Below are positions 25,720 to 33,775 of a stretch of 64,000 bases of DNA, piece by piece. Each line of letters begins with the position of its first letter. The first letter of the stretch is position 1. Source of the stretch: an uncultured Bacteroidia bacterium (GTDB lineage: Bacteria; Bacteroidota; Bacteroidia; Bacteroidales; ML635J-15); contig CACYQN010000009.1 in the NCBI GenBank assembly GCA_902776565.1, positions 75,036-139,035 of the forward strand, written 5' to 3'. Below the pieces are notes generated by a model. The model had not been told where the DNA came from and did no database searches. It saw only the letters and a program-made list of their open reading frames with translations. The translations under genes and the position numbers were made by a program.

Positions 25720-26039
25720 TAAGGCGTATTTTTACTGTCTGGACTACTTGATTATAAAACAAACACTTATAAATAATGAACATATTTAAACCTTTTAGTT
25801 ATTAAACCATAACTAAACCTCTTATTTACAACACATAAGCCTATAACACAACATCAGCAAAACGCCTATTCCATCCAAACCACTATTATTTCAGCAGAAT
25901 AATACACAAAACACTAAAATAAAAACTTTAAGAAATTTACATAAACAATTAATAACGTGTATATTATATTTTATACTTAGTAATCCATTTTTGCATTTAA
26001 CATTTGTTAAAAAACTATCATTTACTTTTGTGGAAATAT

Positions 26040-26129
26040 TTACATCTGTAATTCTTTGGTGCAATTTTGGATATGTTTACATCTGTAAACCTACAAATTG
26101 ACTATATCTTATTGTTTACATTTGTAAAA
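26040..26129. promoter_or_regulatory. Operator cluster 2 (three TTACAnnTGTAA sites) on the serpin side
   Basis: Palindromes at 26040-26051, 26075-26090 (GTTTACATCTGTAAAC, 16 bp) and 26114-26129, then a TTTACAAAAA half-site at about 26142. They lie 130-220 bp upstream of the serpin promoter. The spacing matches cluster 1 (35 and 39 bp). The 320 bp between the clusters (25720-26039) is A+T-rich and holds no recognisable gene. Confidence 0.7.
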
Positions 26130-26261
26130 TAGAGGTTCGGATTTACAAAAATGAAAATCTCGTATTTCGGACGATTTTCTTTTCTTCGATACAAATCTCC
26201 TTCCAAAAATATCTCCCCTATTTTGCCCCTTAAAATGAGTTTTGAAAAAGCGTAAACTTTC

Positions 26262-26292
26262 ATTGTTCACAAAAAACAATGTATTATTTTTG
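26262..26292 (+). promoter_or_regulatory. Promoter of the serpin operon
   Basis: -33 ATTG at 26262-26265, a 19-bp spacer and -7 TATTTTTG at 26285-26292 match the Bacteroidota consensus. This gives a leader of about 310 nt before the serpin start. An open frame at 26320-26598 within that leader looks accidental. Confidence 0.55.
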
Positions 26293-26609
26293 TGTCTGGA
26301 ATTTGAGTCATTTTAATAGATGGTATTGCGGTCTGAAAATATTCTCACTGTCCTATCGGATGCGACCAGAGCTGTTCAATTTTTGAAAATTGCGGCACAG
26401 CAATTGCAAGAATACGGACTATGGTATAAAACCACAACAAAAATGAACACTTATAATTGCCACATATCAAACTTAATAACAGCGAGTTACATGCAAAAAT
26501 CTGGTTTTATAACCCATTCTGGATTGAAAAAATCAGCAACCGCTTACCTACGATTCGATTTGTGGCAAGGAAATCTCATTAAATTTGCAAACAAATAAAT
26601 GATATAGAC

Positions 26610-27806
26610 ATGAAGAAAAAACTTTTATTTATCGTAGCTATTGCAATAAGCGCGACAATGTGTTCGCAGAATTCAATCGTGGAAAGCAACAACAGTTTCA
26701 CTTTCGATGTCATGCGCAACATCAACAAGGATGACATATCAAAGGATGGCACTAATATGTTCGTCAGCCCGTTCAGCATCTACGATGCCTTGGCAATGGC
26801 ATACGACGGCGCAGCAAAGAAGACCGCCAAGGAAATGCGTTCCGTAATGAAATTCAAGAAGGACCAGACCGAATCACACGACGAATTCGTCAAGTTGCTA
26901 AACGAATATAAAAAGGACAATAGCGTCTTCACCATAACAAATGCCGCCGTAGCACAGAAAAACTACAATTTCCTCGACAGCTACATGAAGTGCCTCAAGG
27001 ACTTCGACGCAACAATATCGCAGGCCGACTTTAGCAAACCAGAGGAACGTGCAGATGCCGTAAAAAAGATAAACGATTGGGTATCAAAGAATACCAATAA
27101 AAAGATTACGGACTTGCTATCAAACAATGACATTGATGAACTCACCCGTCTGATTCTCCTGAACGCCATATATTTCAATGCAAACTGGTCAACCGAGTTC
27201 AAGGGCGAAAAGACAAGACAGATGACTTTCTACGGCAAAAATTCGGTCGAGTATGTTACCGACTTTATGAATGGCACTCAGAATGTCGCACTTAGCCAAA
27301 GCGATGATACCCAGATGATGAAAATCGACTACGAGAATGAAAAAGCTTCTATGTTCATAATAATGCCAAAGGAAAACGTTGATATTGACAAGTATATATC
27401 AGAACTTGACGAACAAAAGTTTGCCAGCCTCGAGAAATCCATGCAGACTTTCAAGGCCGACGTTTCAATGCCAAAGTTCAAGATTGAATCGCGCTTCGAA
27501 ATGAAAAAGGTGCTGATGGAAATGGGCATAAAGGCTGCATTTACAAAAAGTGCCGACTTCTCGAAGATGAACGGCAAGAGCAACCTCCTGATTGACGAGG
27601 TGATACACAAGTCGTTTATTGAGGTTTCGGAAAAAGGAACTGAAGCAGCCGCTGCAACTGCAGTTGTTGTCAGGGAAAAAAGCATGGTGATGAAAGACAA
27701 TCCGAAAGTCGTAATCAACAGGCCATTCGTTTTCGTGATAAGGGAAAACAAAAACAATGCTATATTATTTATAGGTAAATATGTAAAACCAGAAAAATCA
27801 AAGTAA
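26610..27806 (+). CDS. Secreted serpin (serine protease inhibitor)
   Basis: 398 residues with signal peptide (MKKKLLFIVAIAISATMCSQ; a lipobox is not convincing). The serpin fold is complete: SPFSIYDALAMAYDGAAKKT, LILLNAIYFNANWSTEF and the C-terminal INRPFVFVIRENKNNAILFIGKYVKP. The reactive loop hinge GTEAAAATA is of the inhibitory type (small residues at P14-P9). Counting from the hinge Gly as P15 places Lys-Ser at P1-P1', with an Arg at P3, suggesting trypsin-like targets; the loop is slightly long, so P1 is uncertain. It probably shields the cell from host or competitor proteases. The next gene starts 1 bp after its stop. Confidence 0.92.
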   Translation: MKKKLLFIVAIAISATMCSQNSIVESNNSFTFDVMRNINKDDISKDGTNMFVSPFSIYDALAMAYDGAAKKTAKEMRSVMKFKKDQTESHDEFVKLLNEYKKDNSVFTITNAAVAQKNYNFLDSYMKCLKDFDATISQADFSKPEERADAVKKINDWVSKNTNKKITDLLSNNDIDELTRLILLNAIYFNANWSTEFKGEKTRQMTFYGKNSVEYVTDFMNGTQNVALSQSDDTQMMKIDYENEKASMFIIMPKENVDIDKYISELDEQKFASLEKSMQTFKADVSMPKFKIESRFEMKKVLMEMGIKAAFTKSADFSKMNGKSNLLIDEVIHKSFIEVSEKGTEAAAATAVVVREKSMVMKDNPKVVINRPFVFVIRENKNNAILFIGKYVKPEKSK

Positions 27807-27807
27807 A

Positions 27808-28248
27808 ATGAAAAGATTAGTTTTATTTGTTGCAGTTGCTATTGCAAGCCTGACTGCATTTGGACAAAAGGATTACGCCGATTTCGACAATCTGGCAGAC
27901 GTGCTGATAAAGACCAAGATTGCCCACGCAAAAAGCAAGGACGCAAACAGTCCTCTCGAATTGTCGCTCTATTTCCAAAACACTGGAACAAAGAATGTTA
28001 TCGTCCGTTATGAAATATTCATCAAGGATAGCAACGGCGAAATGCGTCACAGCGGTAAGAAAGAGAAAAAGTTGAATGCAGGACAGAAGCAAGTCGGCAA
28101 AATCAGCGGTCTCTCCTACGAACTCATTGGCACCAACATCGATGACTATGCAAGCGGTGAAAAGCAATGGTACTTCACTTTGCTGGAAATAAAAGACGCT
28201 GAAACTGGCGAAGTCATTGCTACAAGCGAAAAGACAAGAGAAGAATAA
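27808..28248 (+). CDS. Small secreted protein co-transcribed with the serpin
   Basis: 146 residues with signal peptide (MKRLVLFVAVAIASLTAFG, cleavage before QKDY). The mature part is a predicted beta-sandwich (LELSLYFQNTGTKNVIVRYEIFIKDSNGE) with a lysine-rich turn KKEKKLNAGQK. Its family is not recognised. It begins 1 bp after the serpin stop and is followed by a terminator, so the pair forms one operon; a supporting role on the cell surface is an inference from position. Confidence 0.75.
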   Translation: MKRLVLFVAVAIASLTAFGQKDYADFDNLADVLIKTKIAHAKSKDANSPLELSLYFQNTGTKNVIVRYEIFIKDSNGEMRHSGKKEKKLNAGQKQVGKISGLSYELIGTNIDDYASGEKQWYFTLLEIKDAETGEVIATSEKTREE

Positions 28249-28275
28249 GACACCATTTATACCTAATATCATTTG

Positions 28276-28306
28276 TCCCTGCCGAATTTTCGGTGGGGAT
28301 TTTTTT
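28276..28306 (+). terminator. Terminator of the serpin operon
   Basis: Stem TCCCTGCCGA / TCGGTGGGGA (one T-G mismatch type pair) with a 4-nt loop and a run of seven T, 27 bp after the stop codon. Confidence 0.88.
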
Positions 28307-28318
28307 GTTGTGCTTTGA

Positions 28319-28480
28319 TGTCATTTCGGAAGCTAGTCGTAACACGCGATACGGAATGGGGAGCGTCGTGAAGACTGCTATCCGTAATCTCCTATAGGAG
28401 TGACAATTAATAAGATTCCGCATAAGCGAGTTCACACGACACGTTCCTTAGTCGGTTCACTCTGCTTTGCGGAATGACGC
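28319..28480. repeat. Solo copy B of the CGTCATTCC palindromic repeat family (inverse orientation)
   Basis: Read on the minus strand it starts GCGTCATTCCGCAAAGCAGA, continues through GAACTCGCTTATGCGG, carries about 45 bp of extra central sequence, then CCCCATTCCGTATCGCGTG, and ends in a decayed CCGAAATGACATC. It is therefore the same family as copy A (24057-24169), longer in the middle. It lies between the serpin terminator and the tdh promoter. Confidence 0.75.
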
Positions 28481-28517
28481 CCAATAAATATATACGTTCA
28501 ACAATATAAAAAAATTG

Positions 28518-28548
28518 TTTGTGCATTGTAGCAGAATGCTTATTTTTG
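28518..28548 (+). promoter_or_regulatory. Promoter of the threonine dehydrogenase gene
   Basis: TTTG at 28518-28521, a 19-bp spacer and TATTTTTG at 28541-28548 form a textbook Bacteroidota promoter. The transcript would start about 30 nt before the ATG. Confidence 0.75.
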
Positions 28549-28584
28549 CCAATCATTTATAAAAGAATTTTTAAGTATAAAACG

Positions 28585-29532
28585 ATGAAAAACATATTGA
28601 TTATTGGTGCTGGAGGACAGATAGGCTCCGAATTGACACGCAACTTGCGCGATGTTTATGGTGACAATCACGTTGTATGTTCCGACTTGCGTCCGCTTAA
28701 GGGACAGGACTATGAGCGCGGTCCGATTGAACGCATTGATTCAACACAAGTTATGCAGATAGCAACTGCTGTTAAGAAGTACAACATCGACACGATTTAC
28801 AATCTTGCCGCAATATTGAGCGCAACCGCCGAACTCAACCCTATGCTGGGCTGGAATGTTGGCATTGGTTCGTTGGTCAACTGCCTCGAAGTTGCTCGTC
28901 TGTTCAACTGTGCAGTCTTCACTCCGAGTAGCATTGGCGCATTCGGTCCAAGCACTCCGCACGACAACACCCCGCAGGACACCATCCAGCGTCCAAACAC
29001 CATTTACGGTGTGACAAAAGTTACCGGCGAATTGCTCAGCGACTACTACTTCACCCGTTTCGGCGTTGACACCCGTAGCGTACGCTTCCCTGGACTTATC
29101 AGCCACCTCACTTTGCCGGGCGGCGGAACAACCGACTACGCTGTAGAAATTTACTATGCTGCTGTTAAAGGCGAAAAGTTCGTTTGCCCGTTGAAGAAAG
29201 GCACTTTCATGGATATGATGTATATGCCTGATGCACAGAAGGCTATGATTGATATTATGGAAGCCGACCCGTCAAAGTTGGTACACCGCAACAGCTTCAA
29301 CGTTACAGCAATGAGCTTCGACCCTGAAATCATCTACAATGCTATCAAGAAGCACTATCCTAACTTCGAGATGGTTTACGAGCCGGAACCAATAAAGCAG
29401 GCTATTGCCGACAGTTGGCCCAACAACATGGACGACAGCTGCGCCCGCAACGAATGGGGCTGGAAACCTCAGTACGACCTCGACAAAATGACCGAGGATA
29501 TGATTCTGAACCTGAAGAAGAAATTATTGTAA
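28585..29532 (+). CDS. tdh: L-threonine 3-dehydrogenase, short-chain (epimerase-like) type
   Basis: 315 residues from MKNILIIGAGGQIGSELT, which begins the Rossmann NAD-binding loop GAGGQIG. Other marks are IYNLAAILSATAE, the TPSSIGAFGPSTP segment (close to the SSIAAFGP of short-chain threonine dehydrogenases) and the catalytic Tyr-x3-Lys in IYGVTKVTGELL. These enzymes oxidise threonine to 2-amino-3-ketobutyrate, which is then split to glycine and acetyl-CoA. No kbl lyase gene is adjacent. The start follows the promoter at 28518-28548; an upstream in-frame start lies inside the promoter. Confidence 0.87.
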   Translation: MKNILIIGAGGQIGSELTRNLRDVYGDNHVVCSDLRPLKGQDYERGPIERIDSTQVMQIATAVKKYNIDTIYNLAAILSATAELNPMLGWNVGIGSLVNCLEVARLFNCAVFTPSSIGAFGPSTPHDNTPQDTIQRPNTIYGVTKVTGELLSDYYFTRFGVDTRSVRFPGLISHLTLPGGGTTDYAVEIYYAAVKGEKFVCPLKKGTFMDMMYMPDAQKAMIDIMEADPSKLVHRNSFNVTAMSFDPEIIYNAIKKHYPNFEMVYEPEPIKQAIADSWPNNMDDSCARNEWGWKPQYDLDKMTEDMILNLKKKLL

Positions 29533-29555
29533 CAATAGATAAACGTAACAAAGAG

Positions 29556-29584
29556 AAAAGGTTGTCGAAAGGCAACCTTTTTTG
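29556..29584 (+). terminator. Terminator of tdh
   Basis: Stem AAAGGTTG / CAACCTTT with an 8-nt loop and a run of T, about 25 bp after the stop codon. Confidence 0.87.
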
Positions 29585-29642
29585 ATATTATGCGAAATCA
29601 AAATCTCCTGTATTAGGTTCAAATACAAATACTTTTCTTCCA

Positions 29643-30512
29643 CTAACGAAGATTATTCATTTCCCTTATTGAGCGAAATATTACATCTACTTTCCATTCT
29701 GTTTCAACAAATTCCTTAAAATTATTCTTGATTTTTTTATCAACATCAACATTTGCGCTTGCCCACAATATTTTTGCAGAAGCTTTTATTTTTTCTTGCT
29801 CTGCAGAACTTACAATGCGTGTTTGAACTGTCGATATGTATTCTGAATATTTTAACAAATTGCCAGTAATACGATTATCTGCTAAACGCTGCCAGTCGGT
29901 TGATTCTGGATACCATACCAAATTATCAGGAATATAAGGTTTGCGAATCGGATCATATTCAAAGTACATAGCACGTCTTGCATTGTTTGTTTCGCAACTA
30001 TACCTACTATTTATGTTCTCGTATGATGTATTACCAGAAAAACGCCTTAGGTTTGCATTAGCATTTACAGAAAGGCTTTTGTCATAAATTTCTTCGACAT
30101 TTCTGCCTTTTTTGGATTCAATTATAATTTCTGTAGCCCCTAAACATTGCAGTAGTGTACAATATTCATGCACCTTATCAACAAAAAAAATCTCATCGTG
30201 CATTTCGTATGGAACATAGAGTTCTCGTCTATATGGATGACCAATATATAATTCCCCATCCACGGGATGTCCAATCGGAAACTTTATATTTTTAGGCAAA
30301 TGCGATATTTTAAAGACATTTATTTCACCTGACAAAGGATAATTCTGATTATCTCCAATTGGCATTATAAATTTACGGTCTCTATATTCCAAATTGTCAT
30401 ATTTCTCAAATTTATTTAATAACTCTTGTTCATGCTGTATAAATTTCTCTGACCACAAAACATTACACAAAGAAGTCAAAGTATTTAATGCTTTCTTAAA
30501 TTCTTTATCCAT
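29643..30512 (-). CDS. Unrecognised accessory protein
   Basis: 289 residues, no signal peptide and no membrane helix, so cytoplasmic. It is rich in Asn, Tyr and Lys, unlike its neighbours. Features seen: NIKFPIGHPVDGELYIGHPYRRELYVP with a repeated IGHP motif, a hydrophobic strand then ESKKG (ATEIIIESKKGRNVEE) that loosely recalls the E-x-K of PD-(D/E)xK nucleases, and a Lys/Glu-rich helical C-terminus. No Asp placed like a nuclease active site is obvious, so I do not assign a function. It is preceded on its own strand by the structured element at 30541-30712, also found before the restriction enzyme gene at 51732. Confidence 0.65.
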   Translation of the reverse strand: MDKEFKKALNTLTSLCNVLWSEKFIQHEQELLNKFEKYDNLEYRDRKFIMPIGDNQNYPLSGEINVFKISHLPKNIKFPIGHPVDGELYIGHPYRRELYVPYEMHDEIFFVDKVHEYCTLLQCLGATEIIIESKKGRNVEEIYDKSLSVNANANLRRFSGNTSYENINSRYSCETNNARRAMYFEYDPIRKPYIPDNLVWYPESTDWQRLADNRITGNLLKYSEYISTVQTRIVSSAEQEKIKASAKILWASANVDVDKKIKNNFKEFVETEWKVDVIFRSIREMNNLR

Positions 30513-30540
30513 ATATTTTTATTTTTCTGCCTACCAGCAC

Positions 30541-30712
30541 CTAATCAGGCAATTATACATAAGAAGCATGGTACTGATACACCACTTCTCCTGCTAGAGG
30601 TCGTGAGAATTACCTTATTACGTAGATGTAGTAACCAGTCCACGCGAATGCGCGAACCTTCATACCCTCTTGCGTAATATCTACTTAGAAATTTCTCACG
30701 TTTCTAGCAGCA
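30541..30712 (-). ncRNA. Structured element E1 (candidate RNA or 5' leader), copy 1
   Basis: On the minus strand this forms a long hairpin. CTGCTAGA (30591-30598) pairs with TCTAGCAG (30703-30710). CGTGAGAA (30602-30609) pairs with TTCTCACG (30693-30700). GTAGAT (30622-30627) pairs with ATCTAC (30679-30684). The apical part contains GTCCACGC (30638-30645) and a CGCG-AATG-CGCG hairpin. A second hairpin (GAAG and TGGT against ACCA and CTTC, 30563-30588) lies between it and the gene start at 30512. The element at 52622-52790 has the same plan. Whether it is transcribed is not known. Confidence 0.5.
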
Positions 30713-30850
30713 AGACGAGCATAACGCTTCGTTAATCCAAAATATATGGTCAGGCGCAAACACCAAACCAAGGACAAAAATAAGGAATGGGAACGAAATG
30801 GCAAAATTTATTTTGAGGGATAATGCACTATAATTGCAACAACAACGCAT

Positions 30851-30880
30851 TTGTAACGGCGCAATGCATTGCGCCGTTAC
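30851..30880. repeat. Perfect 30-bp palindrome (GCAATGCATTGC family)
   Basis: A perfect palindrome centred on GCGCAATG/CATTGCGC with outer TGTAAC/GTTACA. Diverged copies are at 732-758 and 40560-40587. It is non-coding. Its cruciform or hairpin could act as a weak terminator, but there is no U-tract. Confidence 0.8.
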
Positions 30881-30970
30881 ATTAGAACACAACACATTGA
30901 CATACAAAATATTGCACTTACGCAATGGGGTCCTTTAATGCGAAAAGACGGAAAATTACATTGTATTTTT

Positions 30971-31032
30971 TTATTGTTCATAGACAACAAAAATCAAAAT
31001 TTATCTAATTTTATTGTTTATAGACAACAAAA
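30971..31032. repeat. Two direct repeats spaced 40 bp, TTATTGTT(C/T)ATAGACAACAA
   Basis: Copies start at 30971 and 31011 and differ at one base. Each copy is itself an inverted repeat (TTGTT ... AACAA). They lie about 110-170 bp upstream of the mutS promoter. The remaining gene-free sequence from 30713 to 31138 is A+T-rich with no gene recognised. Confidence 0.6.
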
Positions 31033-31138
31033 TTTACAAATCCTTTTTGTCGTCACAATACCCTATTTTACCTTCCATCGTTTTATAACTTTCCCTTTTT
31101 GTTGATAACCTATCGCCAAAAACTCCGCATTTTTTCTG

Positions 31139-31146
31139 TAGTTTTG
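31139..31146 (+). promoter_or_regulatory. -7 box of the mutS promoter
   Basis: TAGTTTTG, 19 bp before the mutS ATG. The -33 element is not clear at standard spacing. Confidence 0.45.
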
Positions 31147-31165
31147 CGACCTAAATATTTGTTGT

Positions 31166-33769
31166 ATGGCGAAGAATGCTACCGAAACACCTTTGATGAA
31201 ACAGTACTACGAGGTCAAGCACAAGCACCCCGATGCAATTCTGCTTTTCCGCGTGGGCGATTTCTACGAAACATTTGGAGATGACGCAGTTGTAGCAAGC
31301 AAGATTCTTGGAATTACACTCACGCAACGTGCAGGCGCTCCACTGGCTGGTGTCCCCTATCACGCCATCGACACTTATCTGCCACGACTTGTCCGCGCCG
31401 GTCAGCGAGTGGCAATCTGCGAACAGCTCGAAGACCCCAAAACGACAAAAACCATTGTCAAGCGTGGCATAACCGAACTTGTCACTCCCGGCATAACAAT
31501 GGACGACAACGTTTTGGAACAGAAGGAAAACAATTTCCTCGCAAGCATCTACAGCCAAAACAAACTCTACGGAATTTCTTTCCTTGACATTTCTACAGGC
31601 GAATTCCTTGTCTCTCAAGGCAATAAGGAATATATAGAAAAACTTTTGCAGAACTTTAGACCCAAGGAAGTCATCTTTGAAAAGGAGCAGAAACTGGAAA
31701 TTACCGACACTTTCCGCGAACTTCCAGCCACCTACGACCTGCCCGACTGGATGTTTACCGAGGAAAACGCATTCGAGAAACTTACACGGCAATTCGGCTC
31801 CAAGTCGCTGAAAGGCTTTGGCGTGGAACACATGAAGACCGGCGTAATCGCTGCCGGTGCAATCATCGACTACCTTGACTACACCAAGCACGACTGCTGC
31901 GAACACATCAAGAACCTCGCCCGCATCGACGAGGACAAGTACGTCTGGCTCGACAAGTTCACCATACGCAACCTCGAACTTTTTGATTCGGGATACGAAA
32001 ACGGCAAAAGCCTTATAACCGTCATCGACAGCACACAGACTGGAATGGGCGGACGCCTGCTAAAACGTTGGCTGTCATTACCATTGAAAAACGTTGATGC
32101 AATAAACGAAAGGCTGAATGTAGTCGAGTTCCTGATAAAGCACAAGACTATAAGCGAAAAGATTTCGTCGCAACTGGCAATGGTCGGCGACATTGAGCGA
32201 CTGTCGTCAAAAGTGGCGGTACTGCGTGTAAATCCACGTGAAATGCTACAGATGAAATATTCGCTCGATGCAATTGAACCAATAATAAATGCCTGTCGGG
32301 AAGCAAAATGCCCAGAACTTCAAGTGCTTGGCGAAAAAATGGACTTCTGCCAGGACCTTCGTGAGAAAATCGGCAAATACCTGAATCCCGAATGCCCCAA
32401 CTTGATAGCGAAGGGCAATGTAATAAAGAATGGTGTCAACGCTGAACTTGACGAACTGCGCAAAATCTCGACTGGCGGAAGAACCTACCTCAACGACCTT
32501 GAACGCCGTGAAAGCCAAAGAACGGGCATTCCATCGCTGAAAGTCAGCTACAACAACGTGTTCGGCTACTACTTCGAGGTTCGCAACACACACAAGGACA
32601 AGGTTCCGCCCGAGTGGACACGCAAGCAGACTCTTGTCAACGCCGAACGCTATATCAACGAGGAACTTAAGGAATACGAAGAGAAAATACTGGGAGCCGA
32701 AGAACGTATTTCGGTAATCGAGACTCAACTTTTCAACGAACTTATAAGTTTTGCGACATCACAAATCGGGAAAGTGCAGATAAATGCAAACCTTGTCGCC
32801 CGAATCGACTGCCTTATGGCGTTTGCCAAGGACGCACAGCTCAACAACTACTGCCGACCCGAAGTCAACGACGGAAACGTACTTGACATCAAGGAAGGTC
32901 GTCATCCTGTGATTGAGAAACAGCTAAAGTTCGGAGAATCATACATTTCAAACAACGTTTTCCTCGACGACAAGACTCAGCAGATAATGATGATTACCGG
33001 ACCGAACATGTCGGGTAAGTCTGCCCTGCTCCGCCAGACCGCACTAATATGCATAATGGCGCAGATTGGTAGCTTTGTACCTGCCGAAAAGGCAAAACTC
33101 GGAATCGTTGACAAAATTTTCACCCGCGTTGGTGCATCCGACAACATCTCGATGGGCGAATCAACCTTTATGGTCGAGATGACCGAAGCCGCCAGCATAA
33201 TGAACAACCTTTCGGACAAAAGCCTTATCCTACTCGACGAACTTGGTCGTGGCACTAGCACCTACGACGGCATCTCAATTGCTTGGGCAATAGCCGAATA
33301 CATACACGAACACTCGAAGGCAAAGACTTTGTTTGCAACACATTACCACGAACTTAACGAGATGGAAAAAGATTTCAAGCGCATCCGAAACTACAACGTT
33401 TCGGTGCAGGAATCAGACAATAAGGTGATTTTCCTGCGCAAACTTCAGCCCGGAGGAAGCGAACACAGCTTTGGAATCCACGTTGCAAAGATGGCAGGAA
33501 TGCCAAAGTCAATCGTCTATCGCGCCAACAAGATTCTTGAACAGCTCGAAGCCGCAGGCAGCGATGTAAACGGAAGCGTAAATGTCGGCAAACCAGTGGA
33601 TAGCATTGCGCAGAACCGCGACGGCTACCAGCTCAGTTTCTTCCAGTTGGACGACCCCGTGCTTTCGCAAATCAAAAAGGAACTTATGAACCTCGACATA
33701 GACCGACTAAGTCCGCTCGAAGCACTCAACAAACTGAACGACATAAAGAAACTGGCCGGAGCAAAATAA
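31166..33769 (+). CDS. mutS: DNA mismatch repair protein MutS
   Basis: 867 residues. The N-terminal mismatch-binding domain has [11 protein letters not shown] with the Phe-x-Glu wedge. Connector, lever and clamp domains follow. The ATPase has Walker [15 protein letters not shown] (about residue 611), Walker [17 protein letters not shown] and the conserved ATHYHEL. It recognises mispairs and starts repair with MutL. Length is normal. An MBOAT gene begins 6 bp later and may be co-transcribed, with no evident functional tie. Confidence 0.97.
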   Translation: MAKNATETPLMKQYYEVKHKHPDAILLFRVGDFYETFGDDAVVASKILGITLTQRAGAPLAGVPYHAIDTYLPRLVRAGQRVAICEQLEDPKTTKTIVKRGITELVTPGITMDDNVLEQKENNFLASIYSQNKLYGISFLDISTGEFLVSQGNKEYIEKLLQNFRPKEVIFEKEQKLEITDTFRELPATYDLPDWMFTEENAFEKLTRQFGSKSLKGFGVEHMKTGVIAAGAIIDYLDYTKHDCCEHIKNLARIDEDKYVWLDKFTIRNLELFDSGYENGKSLITVIDSTQTGMGGRLLKRWLSLPLKNVDAINERLNVVEFLIKHKTISEKISSQLAMVGDIERLSSKVAVLRVNPREMLQMKYSLDAIEPIINACREAKCPELQVLGEKMDFCQDLREKIGKYLNPECPNLIAKGNVIKNGVNAELDELRKISTGGRTYLNDLERRESQRTGIPSLKVSYNNVFGYYFEVRNTHKDKVPPEWTRKQTLVNAERYINEELKEYEEKILGAEERISVIETQLFNELISFATSQIGKVQINANLVARIDCLMAFAKDAQLNNYCRPEVNDGNVLDIKEGRHPVIEKQLKFGESYISNNVFLDDKTQQIMMITGPNMSGKSALLRQTALICIMAQIGSFVPAEKAKLGIVDKIFTRVGASDNISMGESTFMVEMTEAASIMNNLSDKSLILLDELGRGTSTYDGISIAWAIAEYIHEHSKAKTLFATHYHELNEMEKDFKRIRNYNVSVQESDNKVIFLRKLQPGGSEHSFGIHVAKMAGMPKSIVYRANKILEQLEAAGSDVNGSVNVGKPVDSIAQNRDGYQLSFFQLDDPVLSQIKKELMNLDIDRLSPLEALNKLNDIKKLAGAK

Positions 33770-33775
33770 GTCGTT

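Noticed and set aside
26320..26598. Open frame of 92 codons between the serpin promoter and the serpin gene
   Set aside because: No signal peptide, no family, erratic composition, and it lies in the predicted leader with no sign of a ribosome start region. Probably accidental, although a leader peptide cannot be excluded.
30668..30700. Resemblance of E1 (AATTTCTAAGTAGAT on the minus strand) to a Cas12a direct repeat
   Set aside because: It lacks the self-paired TCTAC-n-GTAGA hairpin of Cas12a repeats, occurs once, and instead pairs with the other arm of E1. No Cas12a gene is present.
30541..30712. Integron attC site
   Set aside because: The length and imperfect inverted repeats are suggestive, but matching sites are not found at the 3' ends of the associated genes, no GTTRRRY core is clear and no integrase is present in the window.
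31151..31906. 251-codon open frame on the minus strand opposite the start of mutS
   Set aside because: Mirror image of the mutS coding sequence with a Phe/Val/Cys-rich translation and no homology by eye.
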